Source: an uncultured Kiloniellales bacterium
Lineage (GTDB): Bacteria; Pseudomonadota; Alphaproteobacteria; Kiloniellales; JAKSDN01
Length of the DNA: 21,166 bases
Assembly (NCBI GenBank): GCA_947259625.1
Contig: CAMYMY010000047.1
Coordinates: forward strand, 1-21,166
Direction: 5' to 3'
Under the pieces are notes generated by a model. That model did no database searches, was not told the DNA's origin, and saw nothing but the letters and a program-made list of their open reading frames with translations. Of this stretch, positions 1 to 7,792 are shown piece by piece. Position 1 is the stretch's first letter. Each line of letters begins with the position of its first letter. A program made the position numbers and the translations under genes.

Positions 1-439
1 GAAGCTCGTGTTGCTCCTGGCGGGCGCCGGAAGCAGCTTGGCGCTCGGCAACACCGACCAGTTCTTTGCCCTAGCTGATATGGCCGTCTTGCCCGCCTTC
101 CTGCCGGCGTCCTATTTCGCGACCCGCCTCTCCCTCGTCCTGCCGGCGATGGCGACGGACCGCCGGCGCTCGCTGGGGCATGCCTGGAGCCTGAGCGCGG
201 GGAACGGCTGGCGACTGGTCCTTGCCGCGCTGCTCGTGATGCTGCCGGTCGAGCTCTTCAGCTTCGTCATAGGAATCGCCACGCGCGCGGTGCTCGGCAC
301 GGCCCTCTATTATCCGCTGGTGCTGGCCGCCTCCTGCGGCGTTCTGCTGCTGATCATCGCGACCGGCACCGTGCTTTCGCTCTTCTCGGTCGAGCTCGAT
401 CAGCCCGGCCGGCCGGCGGCCCCGCTCCTCGCGCAGTGA
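1..439 (+). CDS. Multi-pass membrane protein, 3' end only
   Basis: The reading frame is open from the first bases of the window to a TGA at 437-439, so this is the C-terminal ~145 residues of a longer gene. A GTG at position 8 is only an internal valine codon. The fragment has at least three hydrophobic stretches, separated by a short basic segment (ATDRRRS) followed by a segment resembling LGHAWSLSAGNGWRL. An arginine-rich loop then 'slgrAW.lt.Gn.wrl' is common in membrane proteins related to the membrane domain of glycerophosphodiester phosphodiesterase and similar uncharacterised YciC-like proteins. I offer that only as a family resemblance. The gene converges on mutT with 10 bp between stop codons. 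No function can be assigned from the fragment. Confidence 0.75.
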   Translation, partial: KLVLLLAGAGSSLALGNTDQFFALADMAVLPAFLPASYFATRLSLVLPAMATDRRRSLGHAWSLSAGNGWRLVLAALLVMLPVELFSFVIGIATRAVLGTALYYPLVLAASCGVLLLIIATGTVLSLFSVELDQPGRPAAPLLAQ

Positions 440-449
440 CGGCTGTCCC

Positions 450-914
450 TCAAAGAAAGTCGCGCAGCAGGGCGACCAGCGGCACGTCGGCGGGCGGCAT
501 GGGATAGTCCGCCAGGCGCGGCGGCCGGACCCAGGCGAGCTCCTGGCCCTCGAGAGGCGATACCGTGCCGCGCCACACCCGGCAGACGTAAAGCGGCATC
601 AGCAGGTGAAAGTCCGCGTAGGCGTGGGAGGCGAAGGCGAGCGGCGCCAGGCAGCTGTCCCTGGTATCGATGCCCAGCTCCTCCCGCAGTTCGCGGACGA
701 GGGCCTGCTCCGGCACTTCGCCGTCCCGCACCTTGCCGCCGGGAAACTCCCACAGGCCGGCCATCGGCTTGCCCTCGGGCCGGCGGGCGATCAGCACCCG
801 CCCGTCGGTGTCGACCAGCGCCACGGCCGCAACCAGCACGACCGGCTTGGCCGGGACGGCGTCTCCGGTCCCGCCCTTCCCCCAGCAGCCGTCGTCGTTG
901 CGATCCTCGGTCAT
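450..914 (-). CDS. mutT: MutT-type Nudix hydrolase (8-oxo-dGTP diphosphatase-like)
   Basis: A 154-residue Nudix protein. The Nudix box GX5EX7REUXEEXGU is complete at residues 60-82 (Gly60, Glu66, Arg74-Glu75-Leu76, Glu78-Glu79, Gly81), so metal-dependent pyrophosphohydrolase activity is expected. The segment before the box (residues 39-59, RVLIARRPEGKPMAGLWEFP) is the typical MutT lead-in, including the substrate-recognition 'GLWEFPGGK'. MutT removes 8-oxo-dGTP from the nucleotide pool and so prevents transversions. The gene lies 23 bp downstream of argJ on the same strand and has no clear Shine-Dalgarno sequence, so it is probably translated from an argJ-mutT message. A broader (d)CTP or other dNTP specificity cannot be excluded from sequence. 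Confidence 0.92.
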   Translation of the reverse strand: MTEDRNDDGCWGKGGTGDAVPAKPVVLVAAVALVDTDGRVLIARRPEGKPMAGLWEFPGGKVRDGEVPEQALVRELREELGIDTRDSCLAPLAFASHAYADFHLLMPLYVCRVWRGTVSPLEGQELAWVRPPRLADYPMPPADVPLVALLRDFL

Positions 915-937
915 GGCGCTATCGAACGGCGTCCCGG

Positions 938-2170
938 TCAGGTGCGGTAGTCGGCGTTGATGTCGATATAGCCGTGGGTCAGGTCGCAGGTCCAGACGGT
1001 GGCCCGGCCCCGCCCGACCCCGATGTCGACCTCGATCTCGATCTCGCGGCCTTTCATGTGGCGGGCCACGAGCGCCTCCTCGTATCCGGGCACGACCGCG
1101 CCGTCGTGCGCCACCTCGATCCCGCCGATGCGGATCGACAGCCGGTCCCGGTCGGCCTTCTCGCCCGCCTTGCCGACCGCCATGACGATGCGGCCCCAGT
1201 TCGCGTCCTCGCCGGCGATCGCGGTCTTGACCAGCGGGGAGTTGCCGATCGACAGGCCGATGCGGCGCGCCGCCCGCTTCGAGGCGGCGCCCGAGACCCG
1301 GATCGTGATGAACTTCTCGGCCCCCTCTCCGTCGCGCGCCACCTGCTGCGCCAGATCGGCCATCAGCTCGCCCAGGGCGGCACGGAAACCCTTCAGCAGG
1401 GAGTCGTCCGGGGCGACGACCCTGGGATGCCGGGCCGCCCCGGTGGCGCAGAGCAGCAGCGTGTCGCTGGTCGAGGTGTCGCCGTCGACGGTAATCGCGT
1501 TAAACGAATCTTCGGCCGCCCGGACCAGGAGTCTCTGCAGGATATCGGCCGGAATCCGGGCATCGGTGAAGACGAACGCGAGCATGGTCGCCATGTCCGG
1601 CGCGATCATGCCCGAGCCCTTGGCGATGCCGTTCAGGGTCACCGCAGTGCCGCCAATTTCGACCCGGCGGGTGGCGCCCTTGGGAAAGGTGTCGGTGGTC
1701 ATGATGGCCTCGGCCGCGTCCCGCCAGGCGGTGGCCGAAAGCCGCCGCTCGAGCTCACCCAGCGCGCCGGTCAGGCGCTCGTCGGGCAGGGGCTCGCCGA
1801 TGACGCCGGTCGAGGAGAGAAAGACCTCTCTGCGCGGGCACCCGATGATCCCGGCCAGGGCCTTGGCCGTCCGCTCCACCGCGGCGATTCCAGCGGCACC
1901 GGTGAAGGCGTTGGCGTTTCCGGAATTGACCAGGACCGCCCGCGCCGAACCGCCGGACAACGCCCGGCGGCACCATTCGACCGGTGCCGAGGCGGTCTTG
2001 GACCGGGTGAAGACGCCGGCCACGCTGGTACCCTTGGCCAATTCGACAAGGCAGGCGTCCGTGCGGCCCTGATAGCGCAGGCCGCAGGCCATGGCCGATA
2101 GCCTGACCCCCGCGAGGGCCGGCAGGTCGGGGAAGGCCTCGGGGGCCAGAGGCGACCGCTTGCCCGACAT
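938..2170 (-). CDS. argJ: Bifunctional glutamate N-acetyltransferase / amino-acid acetyltransferase ArgJ
   Basis: A 410-residue ArgJ (ornithine acetyltransferase). It moves the acetyl group from N-acetylornithine to glutamate in the cyclic arginine pathway, and some members also use acetyl-CoA. The precursor normally cleaves itself in front of a nucleophilic threonine. Here the site is KGSGMIAPDMATML, with Ala194-Thr195 as the predicted scissile bond and Thr195 as nucleophile. Other hallmarks are VNSGNANAFTG (residues 81-91), STGVIGE (120-126) and the C-terminal LTHGYIDINADYRT. Length and both ends are normal for the family. The ATG at 2168-2170 follows a G-rich stretch that can act as an SD. 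It lies 28 bp downstream of the parvulin gene, consistent with an operon. Confidence 0.97.
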   Translation of the reverse strand: MSGKRSPLAPEAFPDLPALAGVRLSAMACGLRYQGRTDACLVELAKGTSVAGVFTRSKTASAPVEWCRRALSGGSARAVLVNSGNANAFTGAAGIAAVERTAKALAGIIGCPRREVFLSSTGVIGEPLPDERLTGALGELERRLSATAWRDAAEAIMTTDTFPKGATRRVEIGGTAVTLNGIAKGSGMIAPDMATMLAFVFTDARIPADILQRLLVRAAEDSFNAITVDGDTSTSDTLLLCATGAARHPRVVAPDDSLLKGFRAALGELMADLAQQVARDGEGAEKFITIRVSGAASKRAARRIGLSIGNSPLVKTAIAGEDANWGRIVMAVGKAGEKADRDRLSIRIGGIEVAHDGAVVPGYEEALVARHMKGREIEIEVDIGVGRGRATVWTCDLTHGYIDINADYRT

Positions 2171-2198
2171 CCCGCCCCCGTGCCGAGGCCTCGCAGCG

Positions 2199-3077
2199 CT
2201 ACTGGGGGTGGCCCTGGGGGAGACCGCCCGGTGGCATCATCGGGACCTGGCCCTCGGGGAAGGCGGCCGGCAGCGGCGAGACAATCTCGACCTTGGCACC
2301 CTCCCGCAGGTCGCTCAGCACGGTGCCGACCGCCTCGCGCGACAGCTCCTCGCGCAGCTGCTGCTCCATGCCTTCGAAAGCCGGCGGCGCGCTTTCGCGC
2401 CGGTCTTCCACCTTTATGACGTGCCAGCCGAACTGGGTCTTGACAGGCGCCTTGCTGTACTGGCCGTCCTCCAGCTTGAAGGCCTGCTCGGAGAATTCCG
2501 GCACCATCTGATCCGCAGTGAAGTATCCGAGATCGCCGCCCCGGGAGGCCGAGGGCCCGGTCGAGCTCTCCTTCGCCAGCTCGGCGAAATCCGCGCCGCC
2601 GTCCAGCTTTACGATCAGCTCCTTGGCCGCGGCCTCGTCCTCGACCAGGATGTGGCGGGCATGGACCTCGGGCTTCGCCGGGTTGCCGGCCAGAAATTCG
2701 TCATAGCGCTTGCGCACGGCCGCGTCGTTGACCTGCTTGTCGATCTGGCGCTGAATATAGACCTCGCGCATGACATCCTCTCGGAGCTTGGCGACGCGGC
2801 GCTTGACCTCCTCGTCCTTCGCGAAGCCGGCCTTCCCGGCGGCCTCGGAAAGCAGGTGGAAGTCGACCACGCGCTCGACCAGCATCGGGAAGATCTGCTG
2901 AAGTTGAGACTGATATTGCGGCGGCAGGCTGCGCGCCGCCTCGAGCACCTCGGAACGATGGATCTCCTTGCCGTTCACCGTGGCGACCAGCGGGTCGTCG
3001 GCTTGTGCCGAGGCGGCCACCGGCAGCGATGCCAGCGCCAGGATCAAGGCACCTGTCTTGATGGGAGCGAAAGTCAT
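2199..3077 (-). CDS. Periplasmic parvulin-type peptidyl-prolyl isomerase (PpiC/SurA-like)
   Basis: A 292-residue exported foldase. From the chosen ATG the protein opens with a Sec signal peptide (MTFAPIKTGALILALASLP, Ala-rich end, cleavage likely near residue 26). A SurA/PrsA-like N-terminal helical region (about 30-130) follows, then one PPIC/parvulin domain at about 137-226. Recognisable parvulin signatures are VHARHILV (138-145), ADFAELAKESS, RGGDLGYF and TQFGWHVIKV. The tail is rich in Pro, Gly and Met. An in-frame ATG at 3107 exists, but 3077 is preceded by AGAGGA at good spacing and gives a proper signal-peptide start. The role is probably cis-trans proline isomerisation or chaperoning of secreted proteins, which suits its position divergent from secA. 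It is first in the parvulin-argJ-mutT run. Confidence 0.92.
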   Translation of the reverse strand: MTFAPIKTGALILALASLPVAASAQADDPLVATVNGKEIHRSEVLEAARSLPPQYQSQLQQIFPMLVERVVDFHLLSEAAGKAGFAKDEEVKRRVAKLREDVMREVYIQRQIDKQVNDAAVRKRYDEFLAGNPAKPEVHARHILVEDEAAAKELIVKLDGGADFAELAKESSTGPSASRGGDLGYFTADQMVPEFSEQAFKLEDGQYSKAPVKTQFGWHVIKVEDRRESAPPAFEGMEQQLREELSREAVGTVLSDLREGAKVEIVSPLPAAFPEGQVPMMPPGGLPQGHPQ

Positions 3078-3398
3078 GAGCGGAATCCTCTGGGTTTCGT
3101 TTGCCATGGCAGATCATCCGCTCACGTGCGCGATGCGGAGAAACTTTGCGCGGGGTTGTAGCACCTTGGCCCCCGGCGCAAAAGCATTACCATCGGCACG
3201 GAATAGGGCGGCCAGGCGCCGTCACGGCGAGCCCCGGCTGGTGTTGCCGCCATCGTTGACAGTCTCCCCCCGGCCCCCTATCTGTCACCAGACCGAGTTT
3301 ATGGTTTTTCGCCGCCTTGCTCCGTCTTCGAGGCTTACATGCTTGAGGCGCTCACCGCGCTTGCCAAGCGGTTCTTTAGTGCCATCCGTGAGGTGTTC
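3078..3398. other. Divergent intergenic region between the parvulin gene and secA
   Basis: A 321-bp region between two divergent genes. The secA-proximal part carries a good TTGACA promoter candidate (annotated separately). On the minus strand I see only a weak -10-like TACAAC (complement of 3155-3160) without a convincing -35, so the promoter of the parvulin operon is not resolved. Two in-frame upstream ATGs, 3107 for the parvulin and 3339 for secA, fall inside it. A longer plus-strand reading frame crosses the region into secA, but its composition looks like a shadow of the parvulin gene. Confidence 0.5.
3256..3284 (+). promoter_or_regulatory. Candidate sigma-70 promoter of secA
   Basis: TTGACA at 3256-3261 is a perfect -35 match. 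After a 17-bp spacer, TATCTG at 3279-3284 serves as a weaker -10. Read with the alphaproteobacterial consensus it is TTGAC with CTATCT at 3278-3283. Transcription would begin near 3291, giving a 5' leader of about 108 nt before the secA ATG at 3399. Confidence 0.55.
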
Positions 3399-6146
3399 AT
3401 GTTAGGCGCCCTCGCCAAGCGGGTTTTTGGATCCGCCAACGATCGCTATATCGCCAGCCTTGGCCCCACCGTCGACGCCATCAACGCCCTGGAACCGGAC
3501 CTGGAGGCGCTGAGCGACGAGGAGCTGCTGGCCCGCACGGAAACGTTCAAGCAGCGCCTGGCGGCGGGCGAGACCGTCGAGGACCTGCTGGTCGAGGCCT
3601 TCGCCACGGTCCGTGAGGCGGCCAAACGGACCCTGGGCCAGCGCCACTTCGACGTCCAGCTGATCGGCGGCATCGTTCTGCATCGCGGCCAGATCTCGGA
3701 GATGAAGACCGGCGAGGGCAAGACCCTGGTGGCGACGCTCGCCGTGTACCTGAACGCACTGACCGGCAAGGGCGTCCACGTCGTGACGGTCAACGACTAT
3801 CTGGCCCAGCGCGACGCCGCCTGGATGGGTGAGATCTACAGCTTCCTGGGCCTGACCACGGGATGCATCGTCCACGGCCTGACCGAGGACGAGCGCCGCC
3901 GGGCCTACGGCTGCGACGTCACCTACGGGACCAACAACGAATTCGGCTTCGACTATCTGCGCGACAACATGAAGTCGCGGCTGGAGGACATGGTCCAGCG
4001 CGACTTCAACTATGCCATCGTCGACGAGGTGGACTCGATCCTGATCGACGAGGCGCGCACCCCCTTGATCATCTCGGGGCCGACCGAGGACTCCTCCGAG
4101 CTCTACACCAAAGTCGACCGGTTGATTCCGCTGCTCGACGAGGAGCACTACGAGAAGGACGAAAAGCAGCGCGCCGTCACCCTGACCGAGCTGGGCGCCG
4201 AGCGAATCGAGGCGCTGTTGCAGGAAAACGGGCTGATCACCGAGGGCTCGCTTTACGATCTGCAGAACGTCAACTTCGTGCATCACGTCAACCAGGGGCT
4301 GCGCGCGCACAAGCTGTACCAGAGCGACACCGACTACATCGTCAAGGACGACAAGGTCGTCCTGATCGACGAGTTCACCGGCCGCATGATGGACGGGCGG
4401 CGCCTGTCCGAGGGCCTGCACCAGGCGATCGAGGCCAAGGAAAGAGTGTCCATCCAGCAGGAGAACCAGACCCTCGCCTCGATCACGTTCCAGAACTACT
4501 TCCGGCTGTACCCCAAGCTGGCCGGCATGACCGGTACGGCCATGACCGAGGCCGAGGAATTCCTCGACATCTACGGGCTGGAAGTGATCGACATCCCGAC
4601 CAACGTGCCGTTCGTGCGGGTCGACAACGACGACGAGGTCTACCGGACGGCGGCCGAGAAGTTCGACGCCATCATCGAGCTGATCGAAGAGTGCCGAGAG
4701 CGCCAGCAGCCGATGCTGGTGGGCACGGTCTCGATCGAGAAGTCCGAGCACCTTTCGGCCCTGCTCAAGAAGCGCAAGCTGCCGCACCACGTGCTGAACG
4801 CGCGCTACCACGAGCAGGAGGCCCTCATCATCGCCCAGGCCGGGGCGCCCGGGGGCGTAACCATCGCGACCAACATGGCTGGCCGCGGCACGGACATCCA
4901 GTTGGGCGGCAACATCGATATGCGTATCGCCCAGGAGGCCGCGGACATCGAGGACGAGGCCGCCCGCGCCAGGAAGATCGAGAAGATCACCGCGGAGGTC
5001 GCCGCGGCCAAGGAGGTCGTCCTGAAGGCCGGCGGGCTCTACGTCGTCGCCTCCGAGCGCCACGAGAGCCGGCGCATCGACAACCAGTTGCGCGGCCGCT
5101 CCGGACGCCAGGGCGACCCCGGCGCGTCCAAGTTCTATCTGTCGCTCGAAGACGATCTGATGCGCATCTTCGGCTCCGAGCGGATGGACGGCATGCTCCA
5201 GAAGCTGGGCCTGCAGGACGGGGAGGCGATCATCCACCCCTGGATCAACAAGGCCCTCGAGAAGGCCCAGCAGAAGGTGGAGGCGCGGAACTTCGAGCAG
5301 CGCAAGTACGTGCTCAAGTACGACGACGTGATGAACGACCAGCGCAAGGTGGTCTACGAGCAGCGCAAGGACCTGATGCGCGGCGAGGACGTACACGATA
5401 CCGTGGTCGAGATGCGCCAGCAGACCATCGAGGACACGGTGGACCGCTGCATCCCCGAGAAGGCCTATGCCGAGCAGTGGGACGTCACCGGCCTGCACGA
5501 GGAATGCCTGCGCCTGCTCGCGCTCGACCTGCCGGTCGCCGACTGGGCCAAGGAGGAAGGCATCGCCGACCAGGAGATCCGCGAGCGCATCGTGAGCGCC
5601 TCGGACAAAAAGATGGCGACCAAGGTGGCCAACTACGGCCCCGAGGTCATGCGCATGGCGGAAAAGCAGCTTCTGCTCATGGTGCTCGACAAGCAGTGGA
5701 AGGACCATCTGCTGTCGCTCGACCACTTGCGCCAGGGCATCATCTGGCGCGGGCTGGCCCAGCGCGACCCGCTGATCGAGTACAAGCGCGAGGCCTTCGA
5801 GCTGTTCGAGGCCATGCTGGCCCAGATGCGCGCGGAGACGACGGCGCTGCTGTCCCATATGGAGATCCGCGCCGTCCAGCCGGAGGAGATAGCGCCCCGG
5901 GGCCTGCCCGAGAACCTGCGCGAGACCCGCCAAGATCCCGCCTTGGGCGGCAACGGCGCGCCGGCCAAGGGCAACGGCGCCGACGAAACCCCGATGCCGC
6001 CGCCGAAAGCAGCGCCTTTCGTGCGCCGGGCCGCGGCCCAGATCGACCCGAACGACGCCTCGACCTGGGGCAAGGTGTCGCGCAACGCCCCCTGCCCCTG
6101 TGCCTCCGGGCGCAAGTACAAGCACTGCCACGGCAAGGTGGCCTGA
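3399..6146 (+). CDS. secA: Protein translocase ATPase SecA
   Basis: A 915-residue SecA, the cytoplasmic motor that drives preproteins through SecYEG. Walker A MKTGEGKT has its lysine at residue 108 and the Walker B DEVD begins at Asp209. Both match Escherichia coli SecA numbering, and this is the main reason for choosing the ATG at 3399 (N-terminus MLGALAKRVFGSANDR) over the in-frame ATG at 3339, which would add 20 residues. A GAGG motif lies about 10 bases upstream of 3399. Other motifs are GGDLGYF-independent SecA signatures such as TNNEFGFDYLRDN, IATNMAGRGTDI and LRGRSGRQGDPG (helicase-like motif VI). The C-terminal SEC-C zinc motif CxCx8CH is intact (Cys899, Cys901, Cys910, His911), so a SecB- and lipid-binding tail is expected. 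The gene converges on the TPP-enzyme gene with a 28-bp gap. Confidence 0.98.
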   Translation: MLGALAKRVFGSANDRYIASLGPTVDAINALEPDLEALSDEELLARTETFKQRLAAGETVEDLLVEAFATVREAAKRTLGQRHFDVQLIGGIVLHRGQISEMKTGEGKTLVATLAVYLNALTGKGVHVVTVNDYLAQRDAAWMGEIYSFLGLTTGCIVHGLTEDERRRAYGCDVTYGTNNEFGFDYLRDNMKSRLEDMVQRDFNYAIVDEVDSILIDEARTPLIISGPTEDSSELYTKVDRLIPLLDEEHYEKDEKQRAVTLTELGAERIEALLQENGLITEGSLYDLQNVNFVHHVNQGLRAHKLYQSDTDYIVKDDKVVLIDEFTGRMMDGRRLSEGLHQAIEAKERVSIQQENQTLASITFQNYFRLYPKLAGMTGTAMTEAEEFLDIYGLEVIDIPTNVPFVRVDNDDEVYRTAAEKFDAIIELIEECRERQQPMLVGTVSIEKSEHLSALLKKRKLPHHVLNARYHEQEALIIAQAGAPGGVTIATNMAGRGTDIQLGGNIDMRIAQEAADIEDEAARARKIEKITAEVAAAKEVVLKAGGLYVVASERHESRRIDNQLRGRSGRQGDPGASKFYLSLEDDLMRIFGSERMDGMLQKLGLQDGEAIIHPWINKALEKAQQKVEARNFEQRKYVLKYDDVMNDQRKVVYEQRKDLMRGEDVHDTVVEMRQQTIEDTVDRCIPEKAYAEQWDVTGLHEECLRLLALDLPVADWAKEEGIADQEIRERIVSASDKKMATKVANYGPEVMRMAEKQLLLMVLDKQWKDHLLSLDHLRQGIIWRGLAQRDPLIEYKREAFELFEAMLAQMRAETTALLSHMEIRAVQPEEIAPRGLPENLRETRQDPALGGNGAPAKGNGADETPMPPPKAAPFVRRAAAQIDPNDASTWGKVSRNAPCPCASGRKYKHCHGKVA

Positions 6147-6174
6147 ACGGCCGCCCGGATTCTGGAAGCGGGGC

Positions 6175-7788
6175 CTAGAACCGTCCGTCGTAGGCCCGAG
6201 GGCCAATCTCCGCCGCGATCAGGGTGAAACGGTCGGCGGCCGCGAGGCCAGCCTGCAGTGCCTCGGCCAGGGCGGCCCGGTCACGCACAGCGACACCATT
6301 GCCGCCCAAAGCGGCGGCGACCGCGGGAAAGTCCGTGGCGCCGAAGTCCACCCCCAGGTTCTTCAACTCCCCCCGGCGCTGCTTCAGCTCGATGAGCGCC
6401 AGCGACGAGTCGACGAAGACCACGATGACCAGCGGCAGCTTCAGGTCGCGCAGCGTGGCCAACTCGCCCAGCACCATCTCCAGACCGGCATCCCCGGTGA
6501 AGGCGACGACGGGCCGCTCGGGCGCCGCGAGCTTGGCGCCGATCCCGAGCGGCAGTCCGCAGCCCATGGTGCCGAAGCTGGTCGACTGCAACAGGCTGCG
6601 CGGCCGCCGGCAGCGCCAGAGCTGGCTCAGGAGGATCCGGTGGGCGCCGGTGTCCACCGTGACGATGGCGTCCTCCGGCAAGAGCCGCTGCACCTCGTCG
6701 ACGACGGCCGCCGGCCCCCAGGCCTCGTCGGCCGGAAACGCTTCGGCGAGCGCTCTCCGGGTCTCGGCCGGCGCGCCGTTCGACCAGGTGTCGCCGGGCG
6801 CGAGACCCGCGGCCAGCACCTCGAGCCCGGCCGCGATGTCGCCGAAAAAGCCCAGGCGGGTGCGGTGCACCCCGTGGTGGTTCGGCGCGGCCGAGAACTC
6901 GATGACGGGAACCGTCTCCGGGTCCCAGGGCTCGCACCAGCCGTCGCGCATCTCCACCGGATCGTAGCCCGCCAGCAAAATCAGGTCCGCGGTCCCGATC
7001 AGCGGCATCAGGTGCTTGTCGGCGAGCGGCGAGAGGCCCGCGCCGCCCAGCGCCAGCGGGTCGGTCTCGGGCAAGACCCCTTTCGCCTTGTAGGTGGTGA
7101 TCACGGGTATCGAGAAGTCCCGCGCCAGCTTGGCGACGGCCGCATCAGCCCCCTGCGCCAGGACTTCGAGACCGGCGATCAGCAGCGGCCGGCGGGACTC
7201 GGCGAGCGCCCGGCGCGCGGCCTCCAGGTCCGCGCCGGGGGCCGGGGCCGCGGCCGCGCCGCGCCGCGCCCCGGGGGGCGCCGGCTCGGGCTGCTCCCGG
7301 CCGGCGAGGCCGATCGGCAGGTCGAGATGGACGGGCCCGGGCCGGCCCTCCATGGCGATCGCCAGGGCCTTGTCGACCTGGCGCGCCACGGCGCCGTCGC
7401 TCAGCATGTAGCTTGCCTTGGTGATCGGCTTCAGGACCGCGCCGTGGTCGAAGACCTGATGGGTGTATCCCGCGGCCTTCGCCGGATCGACGCAGCCGGT
7501 GATGAAGACCAGCGGCACCCGGTCCTGCTCGGCGTTGGCGACGACGTTGACCGCGTTGGCCGCGCCCGGCCCCAGGGTGGCGAGCAGAATGCCCGGCGCG
7601 CCGGTCACGTGGTAGGTGCCCTCGGCCATGAAGCCGCCGGCGTTCTCCTGCTTGCAGAGCTCGAAGCGGATGCCGGAGTCCGCCAGCGCGTCCATCACCG
7701 TCAGCACCTCGCCGCCGGGAATGCCGAAGGCGTGGCGGCAACCGGCCTGGAACAGCCGGCGGGCGAGGATTTGGGCGGCGTTCGTCAT
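6175..7788 (-). CDS. Thiamine-diphosphate-dependent enzyme of the acetolactate synthase/decarboxylase family, substrate unknown
   Basis: A 537-residue protein with the three-domain layout of the family: N-terminal pyrimidine-binding domain (about 1-165), central domain (about 190-330), C-terminal PP-binding domain (about 360-520). The catalytic glutamate that activates TPP is Glu48 in CKQENAGGFMAEG. The cofactor motif begins with Gly432-Asp433 (FTGDAGLEM) and ends at VDSSLALI, where Asp460 replaces the usual Asn-Asn. The ATG at 7788 is used because the upstream in-frame extension overlaps the preceding flavoprotein gene and is Arg/Ser-rich out-of-frame sequence. The SD (TAGGA) overlaps the stop of that upstream gene 4 bp away, so the two are probably translationally coupled. 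It is not an obvious IlvB, since no regulatory subunit gene lies nearby. Decarboxylase, C-C lyase or carboligase activity are all possible. Confidence 0.85.
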   Translation of the reverse strand: MTNAAQILARRLFQAGCRHAFGIPGGEVLTVMDALADSGIRFELCKQENAGGFMAEGTYHVTGAPGILLATLGPGAANAVNVVANAEQDRVPLVFITGCVDPAKAAGYTHQVFDHGAVLKPITKASYMLSDGAVARQVDKALAIAMEGRPGPVHLDLPIGLAGREQPEPAPPGARRGAAAAPAPGADLEAARRALAESRRPLLIAGLEVLAQGADAAVAKLARDFSIPVITTYKAKGVLPETDPLALGGAGLSPLADKHLMPLIGTADLILLAGYDPVEMRDGWCEPWDPETVPVIEFSAAPNHHGVHRTRLGFFGDIAAGLEVLAAGLAPGDTWSNGAPAETRRALAEAFPADEAWGPAAVVDEVQRLLPEDAIVTVDTGAHRILLSQLWRCRRPRSLLQSTSFGTMGCGLPLGIGAKLAAPERPVVAFTGDAGLEMVLGELATLRDLKLPLVIVVFVDSSLALIELKQRRGELKNLGVDFGATDFPAVAAALGGNGVAVRDRAALAEALQAGLAAADRFTLIAAEIGPRAYDGRF

Positions 7789-7792
7789 CGTC

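Noticed and set aside
1755..2049. Short minus-strand frames inside argJ
   Set aside because: Alternative frames within a well-supported gene, with Arg/Pro/Ser-rich translations.
974..3161. Long plus-strand open frames opposite argJ and the parvulin gene
   Set aside because: They are shadows of strongly recognised genes; compositions are skewed to Gly/Arg/Asp/Leu and no motif is visible.
2968..3405. A plus-strand frame running into secA, tested as a SecM-like arrest peptide
   Set aside because: Most of it is antisense to the parvulin gene, it has no convincing signal sequence, and I see no recognised arrest motif such as RAPP or RAGP.
6147..6174. A possible bidirectional terminator between secA and the TPP-enzyme gene
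   Set aside because: Only a short GC stem with a two-base bulge can be drawn and there is no U-run on either side.
3402..6206. A 934-codon minus-strand open frame antisense to secA
   Set aside because: It mirrors secA in GC-rich DNA; its translation is Asp/Val/Leu/His-rich low-information sequence with no family match, and secA is unmistakable on the other strand.
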